A stretch of 64,000 nucleotides of DNA, from the NCBI GenBank assembly GCA_011525625.1, contig WYAX01000003.1:186001-250000 (forward strand). Reading direction: 5' to 3'. The notes below the pieces were generated by a model, which saw only the letters and a list, made by a program, of their open reading frames with translations, made no database searches and was not told where the DNA came from. Source of the stretch: Nitrospira defluvii (GTDB lineage: Bacteria > Nitrospirota > Nitrospiria > Nitrospirales > Nitrospiraceae). Numbering within the stretch: the first letter of the stretch is position 1; each line of letters starts with the position of its first letter. The translations under genes were made by a program, and so were the position numbers. Shown one piece after another: positions 47,590 to 58,300 of the stretch.

Positions 47590-48027
47590 ATGGAAATTAT
47601 TTCCTCCATGAAGAAGCGTATCCAGGAGTGTGAGCGGGAGCGTGATATTTATTCCGCATGGCTGACTAAGCTTCGTTTCCCAAACTTGATCTTTGTTGGG
47701 ATAGGGTCTTTGCTCGCCTTCTTCGGTGGGGCTGCAACGGTCACTGAGCTTTTGGGACCCAAGGTGGGCGGAATAATGGCCCTGATAGGTGGAGCTCTCA
47801 CAGGCCTTCACAATTGGTTGGGGTGCGAAGCACATCAGTTAGAGTGCACAAAGTTGCACGGACAGTTCGAAAGCCTTAAGTCGCGTTACGAGGCAAATCT
47901 AGTTGAACCCAACCAAACTCTTCAACTCGAGGTCTTCAGAGAACTGGAGCTTGAGCTTGCGAAAGTAAAACAAGAACGCAAAACAAGGGCATGGAAAGGC
48001 TTTCTGGACTTTGGCACCAAGACATAA
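47590..48027 (+). CDS. Small protein with two membrane helices (SLATT-like)
   Basis: 145 residues. A charged helix (residues 7-27) precedes two hydrophobic segments (FPNLIFVGIGSLLAFFGGAA and VGGIMALIGGALTGLHNWL), followed by a long charged coiled-coil-like tail. This layout resembles SLATT-type pore-forming effectors of nucleotide-signalled defence, though I cannot confirm the family. No nucleotide-producing or SLOG sensor gene is adjacent. It is the only plus-strand gene between higA and the phage module. Confidence 0.55.
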   Translation: MEIISSMKKRIQECERERDIYSAWLTKLRFPNLIFVGIGSLLAFFGGAATVTELLGPKVGGIMALIGGALTGLHNWLGCEAHQLECTKLHGQFESLKSRYEANLVEPNQTLQLEVFRELELELAKVKQERKTRAWKGFLDFGTKT

Positions 48028-48387
48028 ACATTACCTATTAACTTAACCCTCTCTAGATAGATTTCCGATTACAATTTCCTCTAGTTCCAGCGCCAGCGAT
48101 AAAACGATTACAAAAATACCACATAATGGCGGGCAGGCGCGCTGTGGATGTAGGTCTTGTCCCGGCAGAGGAGTTGATAGAGTGATTTCTGTTGCTCACC
48201 TGAAAAACGCTTTCGGCCTTTTATTGAATCAGCGTATCAGGCGGCCCCTCGTCTCGTACGCTGGTCATCGGCATTTCCGAAACTCCTTCACTGGGCAAAG
48301 TCGAGGCGACAGGGTTGGCTGAGGCGGCTTCTACAAGGAGGTATTGAGCAGATACGCCAGCCTCGCACCAGCCCTTGCGAGTTGTAA
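48028..48387. other. 360-bp stretch with no intact gene
   Basis: No open gene is supported. One minus-strand stretch near 48135-48215 reads like a protein fragment (EQQKSLYQLLCRDKTYIHS) but has no start or matching context. It may be debris of a lost gene. Confidence 0.4.
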
Positions 48388-48965
48388 TTACATCGGAAGG
48401 GCTGGTTTGAGGTACTCCTCACCAAGGCGCTTGTCTGCGGCGAACCTGTAGGCATGATCCCTGGCTTGATCGTGGGACTGCCTCGCCCACTGGAGGATTG
48501 AGGCCTGCGCCAACTTGGTTTCGTTTTGCCCCATCAGAAAGTAATCAATCTGATCCACGGCCTGTGTCGCATCCACGGCGTAATGGTCGAGTAGCCCATT
48601 ATCCCCAACCCTGATGAAGATTCCATGTTTTTTGGTAAAGGGATTCACGGCCTTCCCCAGTGATTCCGCCTTCACGTTATTGCCGCCTCTGTCCTGATTC
48701 TGGCAGGCATGAAGCGGATGGTGAAGACCCCCGACAAAGTGCACCAGGCACTTGATGGCTTGCTGTCGTTTGTCAAATGGAACCCGAGAATCACCTGGCG
48801 TCTCACGAAACCGTTCGATCTGCCCCACCACACTGCGATCCGGACAGTGTCGATCAGGCTCGTACTGCGTCAGAAACTCTAGCGGTCGGAACCAAGCGCT
48901 CCCCTGCCAGCATCAACAAGATGGCATGACCATTCGTATCCCAGCCATAGAAGCCTAGAACATTG
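48388..48965 (-). pseudogene. S1/P1-type nuclease, internally deleted
   Basis: The 3' part keeps the zinc-site region of S1/P1 nucleases: KCLVHFVGGLHHPLHAC and QDRGGNNV, then a helical end. The 5' part survives in another frame as YGWDTNGHAILLMLAGERL, the usual WGxxGH opening. Between them most of the N-terminal half is lost and the frame is shifted. The gene is therefore broken. These enzymes normally are secreted and need zinc to cut single-stranded DNA or RNA. Confidence 0.75.
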
Positions 48966-49209
48966 AAGGAAGAGGACTAACGTCAAGATCGCCTGGATGC
49001 AATTCTGCGTCATGTTTCGAATGGTTATGGCCCCTTGCATCCCCGTTCGATCGTCTAGCCTTAAAAGAGACCCAGGGGATAAGTAAAATCAATGTCTTAT
49101 GTGCTGAAAAATTCCAATCTGATACACGGTTTTACAATGGCTTACAAATAGGCTGTCCTATATAGGACGCGCCTTGATGGGAGGCGGCTAACCGGCAAGA
49201 ATGTTCCAG

Positions 49210-50112
49210 TTATGTTCCGGGCAAATTGAGTTGGGGCGGCTGCTTAATAACCTCTATAACTTTCAATATTTTATATTCGGTGACAATTCCTTTATGATCT
49301 GTTCTTCGACTTACTGTTTGTACATGAACCTTTAGGCTGTCGCCTTTACGGAAAGACAGCTGACCTTCTTCGACTTTCTTCACGAAATCGTCGTCGTGCA
49401 CTGCAACATTAAAGTTCCGTTCTCCGTCTGACAGCGTCCATTTGTACCGTTCCTTAAATGAGACGCGGACAACCTGAAATACAGCAACGTGGTCGCCTTC
49501 GTGGACAATGTTTTCTGTAGGCGTGGGGGTAGCGAGAAGAGAACTTTCTTCCTTGGAAATAGACTCAACGGTCTCCTTACCCTTCCTCATTTCTAGCCTC
49601 TCTATGCCTTGTCGCTGCAAAGGCTTAACCACTCCATTAAAGTGGCGCCTTACCCCGTAAGCGCTGTACAAAGCATAGACATCGGGCTTAATGATGATCG
49701 TGCTATTGGAAATGGTGCTTCCTGAAAGGTCCACCTTCACCGTCCCATTTTCGAGCTTTGTTACAGTTGAAGGAGTACGCCCCTTCAGCCATTTGAGAAA
49801 TTTTAGTAGGCCATCCCCACCGAACAAGCCCAAGAGTTGTGCAATCTCTGCTGCTTGTTTTAGGTCCCCGGCGACGGACAATATTTGACCAACTACGTGC
49901 TGTACAAGTTCAAGATAGATTCCAAATGAGCCTTTCTTGAAGTCAGATCTTACTATGACAGTGACATATGCTCTGTCTGCATTCAGAATAAAATTGGCTT
50001 CTTTGAAAAGTGCCTCAAAAGATAGCAACGCAGGCGCAAGATCGCCTATTTCCATTATGCCCGCCTCAACTGCATCGCCGACATATGCTATTTCGATTTG
50101 AGCTGTGGACAT
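49210..50112 (-). CDS. Unknown protein downstream of the AIPR gene
   Basis: About 300 residues, not recognised. The N-terminal part (IEIAYVGDAVEAGIMEIGDL to about residue 100) looks like an alpha/beta domain, and includes a hydrophobic helix-like stretch (VQHVVGQILSVAGDLK). A C-terminal beta-rich region (EGDHVAVFQVVRVSFKERYK and following) could be a small barrel. The upstream TTG at 50145 is less likely than the ATG at 50112; neither has a good ribosome site. It lies 116 bp after the AIPR gene on the same strand and may be the last member of the defence operon. Confidence 0.6.
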   Translation of the reverse strand: MSTAQIEIAYVGDAVEAGIMEIGDLAPALLSFEALFKEANFILNADRAYVTVIVRSDFKKGSFGIYLELVQHVVGQILSVAGDLKQAAEIAQLLGLFGGDGLLKFLKWLKGRTPSTVTKLENGTVKVDLSGSTISNSTIIIKPDVYALYSAYGVRRHFNGVVKPLQRQGIERLEMRKGKETVESISKEESSLLATPTPTENIVHEGDHVAVFQVVRVSFKERYKWTLSDGERNFNVAVHDDDFVKKVEEGQLSFRKGDSLKVHVQTVSRRTDHKGIVTEYKILKVIEVIKQPPQLNLPGT

Positions 50113-50228
50113 AGTCGTAGAATAAGAATTCCTGGCATAGAGCAAATTAAGGCGATTCTAGTTTGGCGGACAAAATGTAGGTATAGGCACTTGTGCACAA
50201 CGCAATAAGGATTTTGCGGTGTCCGTAC

Positions 50229-51971
50229 TTAGTCAGCTGACCATCTTAACGAGTACTTAGATGCATCCAGGACCAACTTTTTTTTGAGATCAGACCCGCC
50301 TGGCATCGAGGACATCATACCCATATACATTCGTAGTGATGCCTGCACTTTATTCAGGCTATCTTTTGCCTTTAGCCAATTCTGTGGGCTGAACACTCTA
50401 CTCTTTTCTTGGTACTCGGATACTGCGGCATCGAGCGCCGAGTTGTAGCAATTTGCCGCGAGTGTGATTATAGGATCAGGATCACTGAGAGCAGAGAGCG
50501 TCGCCGATGGCGAAGGCACTTTGTCTGCGTGATTGCTAGCAATGCTAAAGCAAACCTGCACACCGAAGAGCAGATGAAATTTCGCATAGCTTGGGACAGC
50601 CATTAAGGCCTCGTTCAAACCGAGACTTCCCTCTTGCCAACGGCGCTCGATATGTTGCATCCACTGATTTAACGTATGAATGTCTGCTGGCGAATAGTCA
50701 GAGCGGAATAACTGGTCAAAATACTTATCGAACAGTTTGTTTTCGTTGTAGGCAATATTCGGTCGCTGGCAATGCCAGGACATAATGCATTTGGCCAACA
50801 GCCCTATATCTATCGTCTTCTTTTCATCACGGTCTGCGGGCCTTTCTTGGCCGCGCTTCGTAATCAGGAAGCCGTCGCGATACGCATTTTCGTAGGCCGT
50901 CTTGATCGCGGCTATCCTTTTGTCATTGCTTCGTAAGTCGCGTGGTTTAACAGCGCTTTGAGAATTCGTATAAATGCTAATTCGGTCGGCGATGTCGGCC
51001 TGCGGAATCTCGTAAAACCGGAACAGCACATAGGAGCCCGTCGATCGCTTTATTTTTTCAGAGCATGCAAAAATTGTATTGATGGACTGGCAACCATTGA
51101 CCACACTCAAGCCTTCTAGCACTAGGTTGTTTGAAGCAGTATCAAGAGAAAGCTTGTCGCATATCGCCGTGATGCCATTGTGATAAAGGAAAAAGAAGTG
51201 AGAATTGTCCCCCATTAACGTCTGCTTCAATCCCTTGTTTATCTTGTTCGTGAGACCAAGAGACTGGCGAACATTTTTCCTGAAGAGGGTTTGGTCGTTG
51301 ACGCCAGGCAGGCGTAGGACATCACTGAGCTTTACCGCCGCAAGTACCGTCTTGAAGTTTGCCACCTGCAGTGAGAGGTATCTGCCGGGTTCCAGCGTCA
51401 AGCTGTGTTTCAACTTGGGGAGTGCGACCGAAAGAGCATCATCCCATCGAGCCTGCAGAGTTGCTGTATCGACAAGAGTGATACTGGCCACGGGATGCTC
51501 ATACTCAGTAATAGTTTCGCTAAAGGACTTCAGATCGTTCTTGGCCGACTCAGTGAGTGTGCCAGTCGTCAGTAATTCGAACACCACTTCATACTCATCC
51601 TGCAGCGCTTCAGATACCGCCTCTAGCTTGACACGCAGTCGCTTATTGGAACTCTCCTGCAGCGCCGGAAGATTCTGGATATGGAGCCATGCCGCGAGCA
51701 CTTCATGCAGCGGAGCTTGATCTACCTTGGTTGTCGTGAAAAATTTCCCTTGAATAATGATGACTTGACGTTTTTCATCGTCGACAATCACAGCATCGAT
51801 CTGTTTATCATCCTGGCCGTCCGTAATGTCGTCTCGCACTTGGATTGGAGTGCGAAGCAAAACGTTTCGCAAATACCACGCAATGAAGCTCTCACCATCG
51901 TTAGCGAAATTTTGACTGTAATAGCTATCCTGCTGAAGGTCTCTTTGGATACGCGCAAGAATATCGCTCAT
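50229..51971 (-). CDS. AIPR-family (abortive infection phage resistance) protein
   Basis: 580 residues. The N-terminal part holds a PD-(D/E)XK-like nuclease core: DDKQIDAVIVDDEKRQVIII followed by QGKF, with Gln in the usual Glu position. The AIPR domain follows, with FFFLYHNGITAICDKLSL, VVNGCQSINTIF and YTNSQSAVKPRDLRSND as conserved blocks. AIPR proteins are linked to phage resistance. Start at 51971, with GAGGAG upstream, only 3 bp after the methylase stop. Third gene of a tight operon after the helicase and methylase genes. Confidence 0.88.
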   Translation of the reverse strand: MSDILARIQRDLQQDSYYSQNFANDGESFIAWYLRNVLLRTPIQVRDDITDGQDDKQIDAVIVDDEKRQVIIIQGKFFTTTKVDQAPLHEVLAAWLHIQNLPALQESSNKRLRVKLEAVSEALQDEYEVVFELLTTGTLTESAKNDLKSFSETITEYEHPVASITLVDTATLQARWDDALSVALPKLKHSLTLEPGRYLSLQVANFKTVLAAVKLSDVLRLPGVNDQTLFRKNVRQSLGLTNKINKGLKQTLMGDNSHFFFLYHNGITAICDKLSLDTASNNLVLEGLSVVNGCQSINTIFACSEKIKRSTGSYVLFRFYEIPQADIADRISIYTNSQSAVKPRDLRSNDKRIAAIKTAYENAYRDGFLITKRGQERPADRDEKKTIDIGLLAKCIMSWHCQRPNIAYNENKLFDKYFDQLFRSDYSPADIHTLNQWMQHIERRWQEGSLGLNEALMAVPSYAKFHLLFGVQVCFSIASNHADKVPSPSATLSALSDPDPIITLAANCYNSALDAAVSEYQEKSRVFSPQNWLKAKDSLNKVQASLRMYMGMMSSMPGGSDLKKKLVLDASKYSLRWSAD

Positions 51972-51974
51972 TAA

Positions 51975-54900
51975 TCAACTCTCCTCTTCACCCTCTGCAT
52001 CGCGGCCCATGCGGTACTTGATGTCATAATTGATGATGAAGTCCAACTCCTCCTCCGTAAACCGGAAGTGCTGCGCAAGAATCTGGTCAATTTTGTCAAT
52101 GATGTTTTTAGACTTATCTGGATAGAACTCATCGTATTCGACTTTTCCCGATGCTTCATAAGTGTAGACACGTCTTTGGGAGTTCTTTTGCAGATCTTTC
52201 ATCAGCTCTCTAAATACTGCTTTAAGCGGGGCCAGCGTTCCTGTCCTCAAATCTCCAATCGGGAAAGAAAATATATCGGGGCCTGCAACATTCCTACAAT
52301 TGCCTTGAGCCGTGAACCACAAATAGAAGAGGGTGCTATTGAGTAGTGCCCCTACTCGGCTGGCATCAGCCTCTCTGTCGAAATATACGTCCTTTAGGTG
52401 ATCTGTCGACCGATCTTTTGTAGCGGATTTGAAATAAGGCTCGAAGTCCATTGACCTAATCCAGAACACGGGACTTCTGTGGTAGTTGATATGACCTGCA
52501 CCGCTTTCGCGAATATAAGAGCCTATCGGAGTTTGTTTAGACACAACCTTCTCTAACACTCGTGCAGCCAACGCATTGCCGATCTTTGCAAACCTCAGAA
52601 ACCCGGTGACGAAGGAACATCCTGAATAAGCTAATTTGGGAAACAAGAACGGTCGCTCGACTGCATACCAGCGCAAGTACTCACTTGTCTGGACTTTCGA
52701 AGATATGTTTTGTCCTGGTTTACCTATAATAATGCAAAGACGGTATTTGACCCCATTGAACATGACCGAGGGGTGAGCATCACCACTGTAATAGGAGATA
52801 TACAGCTGCTGATATCGATTCCAAACATGGTTTTGATATGTCTGCATGCGTTCAGTCGAAAATCCACTGAGTGGAACGATCATGCTGAAGGTGCCATTGG
52901 TTGAAAGCAGTGTGGAGCTGCGCTCGACACATAGCGGGTAGAGGTTCCCACAATCTAGGCTTTCGTAGTTAAGCAGCTTGTAGCCCCTGACTTTGCTCAG
53001 CTCGACATAGGGTGGATTTCCGATAATTACTTCGAAACCTCCATCTTTCATGATCCCGTAGAATTCGATGAACCAGTGGAACGGTTGATGGGACCGTAGC
53101 CACTTGAGATATGAGTCTTTCTTGGCGGGGTTGATACCATACTCATTTGCAAGATAGTGGTTCAATTCCGCACCTAGTGCTGCCAGGCGTCCTTGCAGCT
53201 CCTGTTTATGTAGGGTGGGCACTGCCCCGTCGCCTTCGACCTGTCGCGCCCGGAATGCATCGAAGGCCTGTTGAAGGTCAGCCGCACGAATTTTTATCGC
53301 TTCGATGTCCTGCTGCCTGAGCCAATTACCTTCAGCACTCTTCAGCACCTCATCAAAGGTTGCGTAGCCAACAAGTGTGTTCCCGGCACGGATGTTGAAA
53401 TCGATGTCCGGCAGGGGTTCAATGCCTAAGTTGTCCCGTGCCGTGTCAGGTGAAACTTGTGCTGCGAGTTTGAGGAAGAGACGGAGCTTACAGATCTCGA
53501 CCGCCTCTTCCATGATGTCTACGCCATAAAGATTGTTGAGGATGATGCTCTTGAAGATGAAGTAGCGACGGTTGGGATGCTTATCCACGTGCTGTAGGAC
53601 TCTGCGAAAATCGGAGAATTTGTCTGGCCTATGTTTCTCGCCGGATCGGTCAAGGTCCTCGACAAACGTCTCCATACGATCAAGGCAAGCCTCATACAAC
53701 GGTTCAAGAATATTGAGCGCTGCGAACAGGAAAGCGCCGGAGCCGCAGGTTGGGTCTAAGATTGTGGCCTTTTCTATGGAACGCCAAAAGGCGCGAAGCA
53801 ACTCCGGGCCTTCACAATTTTCGATGATGTCCTGTGCGAACTGGCGAATGTCGAGGTTGTAGGCAATAAGCTCATTAACGTTGCGGACCTCGCCTGCGGC
53901 AAGCTTACGCTTAACCTCCTCGTAGTGCTTTCGTCGATCAATTACTTGACGCCATGTCTCGGTCGGCAATGCATGCGTGGCGGACGCCGACTTGTTCCAT
54001 CCCTTACGCATTTCCAAGGTGGGCACCGGACCGTCCTCGACGATGTGATGTAAAGAAGGCAGTTTGAGCCCGGCGTTGATCTCTCCTGGGAGGTCAAAAG
54101 GCTTCTCAAGTGGCACACCGTTGTGGGGATTATCGAGCTGGTAGTCCCAAGTAATGCCGTGACGCAGTGCCGGGTAGATGTAACGGTCAGGGTCGTCTTT
54201 TAGGAGATCCCAAACAGTGGGCCCATGGGAGTTTTCGAACGCCACTGCGCAGTCGGCTCGTGCAGCCTCGAACAGGAAAGGAATAACCGTGTACTTGCTA
54301 ATATACTCCGTAATGTCTTCTTTGGTGTAATAGGCCCCCATCTGCTTTTGGTTGATATAATTCTCGAAAATATAGCCTAGAACATCTGGATTAATCTCTT
54401 TGTCGTCTCGCAGTGGGCGGTCGTCGAGATGCCACTGATAGCCATCAAAGTAGTCGAAAATGCGCTCGAAGGCCTGGTCGGGTATCTGGATATTTTCCCC
54501 ATAACGATCTGGCCGTTCGAGTTCATGGACATCGAAGAGACCTCCGTTCAGGTAGGGAATACGCCCTATCAGTTGCTCTAACTCTGCGTTGCGTTTCCTA
54601 CCCCCAAGTCCTTCGTGAAAGAGTCGCAGTAGGAAGTAGCGATAGAATGAATAAAATTTGTTCGCGCCCTGCTCTTCACGCATCCGCTTGAGCCGATTGC
54701 GGAGGTAGTTTTGATCCCCATCGAGGAAGCCTTTTCGTTGAATAAAGTAAACGAACATTAAGCGGTTGAGCATGACCGAGGCATACCATTCGTGATCAGT
54801 TTTCTCGGTAATGCCCTTTATGAACTTCAGAAATGCCGTGTGCTCATTTTGGAATCGGTCGTAGAAGCGTTTGGTTATCTTCTCGACATCAAAGCCGGCG

Positions 54901-55364
54901 CGCGCACGGCTGGCCACGTCGACCAGCGAGAGTCGTTCTTCCTCTTCCAATGTGAACGCGATGGCACTGATTTTCTGAAGAAGTGCCTCGCCGGATTGGG
55001 ATCGGTAAAATGTATGTTCTCGGCAGGCAGCTGGCTTGCCAGGTTCCCGCTTCACCCACTGCCAAATTTGTGTCTCACTTGGTGCGTCGGCGAACACGAT
55101 CAGGTGTTCATGCGCGGATTTGGCAACTTGTTGCTCTATCTTGCGACGTTGCGCATGATCCGGTAACCGCTGCCCCGGAGGCGTCGGGCAATGATAGGCC
55201 ACCATGCCCCGTTTCTGAGCCAGCGCGTACAATGTGTATGTGGCGGCTCGAACGACGATCTCCAACGTGGCATTGTGGCGATCCCATCCCAGCTCTTCAA
55301 TGAACAGGTTGCGTAAGTCGCCGTTGACGAGCAACTGAGAGGCGCGTTTGGCATTGAGAGGCAT
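51975..55364 (-). CDS. Eco57I-type DNA methylase, large defence form
   Basis: 1129 residues. A long N-terminal region includes a helical part with FVYFIQRKGFLDGDQNYLR and MGAYYTKEDITEYISKY. The adenine-methyltransferase core follows: motif I TILDPTCGSGAFLFAALNIL, then YGVDIMEEAVEICKLRL, and motif IV VIIGNPPYVELSKVRG. The C-terminal part should recognise the target. No nuclease motif is evident, so cutting probably needs partners. It sits between the PLD-helicase and AIPR genes with 3-8 bp gaps, so all three are made together. Confidence 0.9.
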   Translation of the reverse strand: MPLNAKRASQLLVNGDLRNLFIEELGWDRHNATLEIVVRAATYTLYALAQKRGMVAYHCPTPPGQRLPDHAQRRKIEQQVAKSAHEHLIVFADAPSETQIWQWVKREPGKPAACREHTFYRSQSGEALLQKISAIAFTLEEEERLSLVDVASRARAGFDVEKITKRFYDRFQNEHTAFLKFIKGITEKTDHEWYASVMLNRLMFVYFIQRKGFLDGDQNYLRNRLKRMREEQGANKFYSFYRYFLLRLFHEGLGGRKRNAELEQLIGRIPYLNGGLFDVHELERPDRYGENIQIPDQAFERIFDYFDGYQWHLDDRPLRDDKEINPDVLGYIFENYINQKQMGAYYTKEDITEYISKYTVIPFLFEAARADCAVAFENSHGPTVWDLLKDDPDRYIYPALRHGITWDYQLDNPHNGVPLEKPFDLPGEINAGLKLPSLHHIVEDGPVPTLEMRKGWNKSASATHALPTETWRQVIDRRKHYEEVKRKLAAGEVRNVNELIAYNLDIRQFAQDIIENCEGPELLRAFWRSIEKATILDPTCGSGAFLFAALNILEPLYEACLDRMETFVEDLDRSGEKHRPDKFSDFRRVLQHVDKHPNRRYFIFKSIILNNLYGVDIMEEAVEICKLRLFLKLAAQVSPDTARDNLGIEPLPDIDFNIRAGNTLVGYATFDEVLKSAEGNWLRQQDIEAIKIRAADLQQAFDAFRARQVEGDGAVPTLHKQELQGRLAALGAELNHYLANEYGINPAKKDSYLKWLRSHQPFHWFIEFYGIMKDGGFEVIIGNPPYVELSKVRGYKLLNYESLDCGNLYPLCVERSSTLLSTNGTFSMIVPLSGFSTERMQTYQNHVWNRYQQLYISYYSGDAHPSVMFNGVKYRLCIIIGKPGQNISSKVQTSEYLRWYAVERPFLFPKLAYSGCSFVTGFLRFAKIGNALAARVLEKVVSKQTPIGSYIRESGAGHINYHRSPVFWIRSMDFEPYFKSATKDRSTDHLKDVYFDREADASRVGALLNSTLFYLWFTAQGNCRNVAGPDIFSFPIGDLRTGTLAPLKAVFRELMKDLQKNSQRRVYTYEASGKVEYDEFYPDKSKNIIDKIDQILAQHFRFTEEELDFIINYDIKYRMGRDAEGEEES

Positions 55365-55372
55365 TAGTGTAC

Positions 55373-58300
55373 TCAGTCTTTCTGGTGCTCAGCGGGAGCG
55401 AGTCCAAGTGAACAGAGAATGCGAGGCTCGCCGGACTGTTCTTCATCTTGAACGATGCAAAACCGATCATCCTCGCGCAGAGCCATCACCAATTCCGCAA
55501 GCCTTTCGTCCGTAATCCCCGCACGAAGCTGGCGGTTGAGGGTATCGGTCGCTGACTGACGCAGTGGGAAGCGGTGGATTTCCTCTATTGCCTTTGTCAG
55601 ATCTGGTCGGTCAAACAATGTCCCCTTGACGTATTCAGCATATCGTTTTAGGCGCTCGTACGTGCGGAATCGTGCGCCCGACGGTCGGCCCAATTGTCCT
55701 CCAATTGATTTCTCCTCGACCACCACAAAATCAATGCCTTTTCGCACCAAATCATGGTGGTTATCCTGCCGAGGCAGGCCCGGTGTATCAGGCGCGCATT
55801 CAGCTGCTTTGATGATCTCGAACTGTGATTCAGTGACGTTGTTACCATCCTGGTCCACCCAGGACAGTGCGTCGTTTCCCTCGGCTGTCCGAAGATAGAG
55901 AAGAACTCCGCTTGGTTTTTTGTCCGTTGCCTGATGAGGCTTGGTCGAAAACACGACGGGAGGCAAGGCTGGAATTGTCTTTTGCAGTTCTGGGAAACGA
56001 TCAATCGCATTCTTCCAGATCTGGTAGGCATAGGAAGCGAGGTCTACCTCCGTGTCGGCGTCGCCATCTAGGATGCCCGCCTTCTCGTGGTATAGATCGA
56101 GAAGCTTCTGACGCTCCTTCTCATCTTCGAAGAAGGCCTCATCCGTCCCCACCACTTCCGCATTTTCGTAGAGTCGCTGTCGAACGCGCGCCCGAAGACG
56201 AATCAGGTTTTCCACTCCTTCGGCGGGCAGGAAGGAATAACACAGGATCTTTTCCGACATCTGGCCGATACGATCGACGCGTCCCGCACGCTGGATTAAT
56301 CGGATAATAGCCCAGGGCAGATCAAAGTTGACAATGATGGCACCGTCCTGAAGGTTCTGTCCTTCGCTAAGGACGTCGGTCGCGAGCAGAATGCGCAGCT
56401 CTTGGTCGACAGCAACCTTGTTGCGCTTCTTGTTACTGACGGGGCTGAACCGCCACGCATAACCCGTTGGATCTTCGTCTTCACCCGTTACTCCGGCCAG
56501 CTGATTTACACCCCGTGCACGCAGTTGTGCCTGCAGATATCGTACAGTGTCAGCAAATTGGGTGAATACAATAACTTTCTCATTGGGATGGCGGTCAGTC
56601 AAAAGCTTGTGCAGAGCATCAAGTTTGGCATCCTTGTTCGGATTCCAGTCACCGCAGCGCTGGAGCACACTAAGCAGATTGGCTGCGTCATCTGCCAGGT
56701 CTTTCGCAAGTGATGCGACAAACAAATCGGGACGAAGCCACTTGAAGCGCCGCTTGAACTGGGTTGCATAGTCTTCGTAAGTCTCGGCCGCACGCTTACT
56801 GAACTCAGGGAGACTCCGAAGGCGCAAGGAGGCCTTGGGCTTCGGTTCATCCCCGTTGTCCTCTTCGAAGAGTTCAGCACTTGCAGCCTCGTCGTCCACA
56901 TCCTCATCGTAGTTCCCCGTATCGAGAAGGCCAGAGTCCTGGGTGCCAAGCGGGATGGGCAATCCCCTCTCAATGGCATGCAGTACAATATAGTTCCGCA
57001 AAATGTGACGTTCGATAGATTGCTGAAACGCCGATCCGCTACTTTCCAGACGCTTGAATAGGTTGGTTCGGCAAAATCCCATTAGCCGCTTGCCGGCTCG
57101 TGAAAGGTCTTGCAGCTGTTTGCCTTCAGTCGACGTTGGAGGCTTGTGTGGAGAAGCAGCGATGTAGTTGGCTAGTCCGTAACGGGGGAGATTGAGCGCA
57201 TTGATGGTAGCCACCACGTCGGCTGCATATAGTCGTGCATACTGATCAGATGGATCCTGCTCATCTATCCTGAACTTGACTGTCTTAGGCACACGCTCGG
57301 GAAAGTAGGACCGCGTTCCATCCTCAAATGTCAGGTATTTGCGGCCTGTCGAGGAGTCAGTATCGGCGTAATTTTCCTGAATGAAACTCCGCGTCCGCCG
57401 AACCATGTACAGGCGCATCAGCTCGCGCCAGTCATCGGCATGCTCGCTCTTCTCGAATGCAGCCAGTGAACGCACTGGGCATTGATGGCGTCGGATGAAC
57501 TCTGTTTCACCTAGCCTTCGCAACAAATTCTCTGGCCTTATGCCTAGGTCCTTATCTTCCGGAACGAACAACCGGAGTTGGCTCGACAGGTCTAGGTAGG
57601 TCTTGTTGTAAGGGGTTGCTGACAACAAGATACACTTGCATTCGTTCTTTTGAAGGTACTCCTGAATGGCGCGGTAACGTTTCCCCTCTCGGTTACGAAG
57701 GTTATGGCTTTCGTCGATGAGTGCCACGCGGTAGCGCCGTAGTTCCAGGAGTTCACGGGCTGCTTTGGTGATAGAAAGGACCTTGGCTAGCAGTCGATAT
57801 TCCGCGACATAATCCTCCCACATTGGCACTAGGTTCTTCGGGCAGATAATTAGCGTTTCGGTGAAGTGATCGTCCTGGAAAATCTTCGCGAGGGCAGTTG
57901 CCATCAACGTCTTTCCCAATCCGACTACGTCACCGATTAATACACCGCCCCGCTTGTTGAGATGACGTGCGGCTATTTTGACTGCGGCAACCTGATAATC
58001 GAACAAGCGATTCCCGAATTCCGGCGGGACGCGGAACTCTGAGAGCCCGGCACGTGCTTCCTGCGACAAGTGGTAGGCCATCTTCACGTAGATGTGATAC
58101 GGCGGAAGCACCTCTTTCCTAGCCCAGCTTCCTTCGATAACTTGTACCAGTTCAGCAGAGATGTCCAAACACCAACGGTCAGTCCACCGGTCTTCAAACC
58201 ACTTTGCCAGCTTGCTGCAGGCATCGTGATCTAGCACATCGACGTTTAGCTCCCCCTGCTTGGACAGACCTGCAAAAGTCAGATTGCTACTGCCCAAGTA

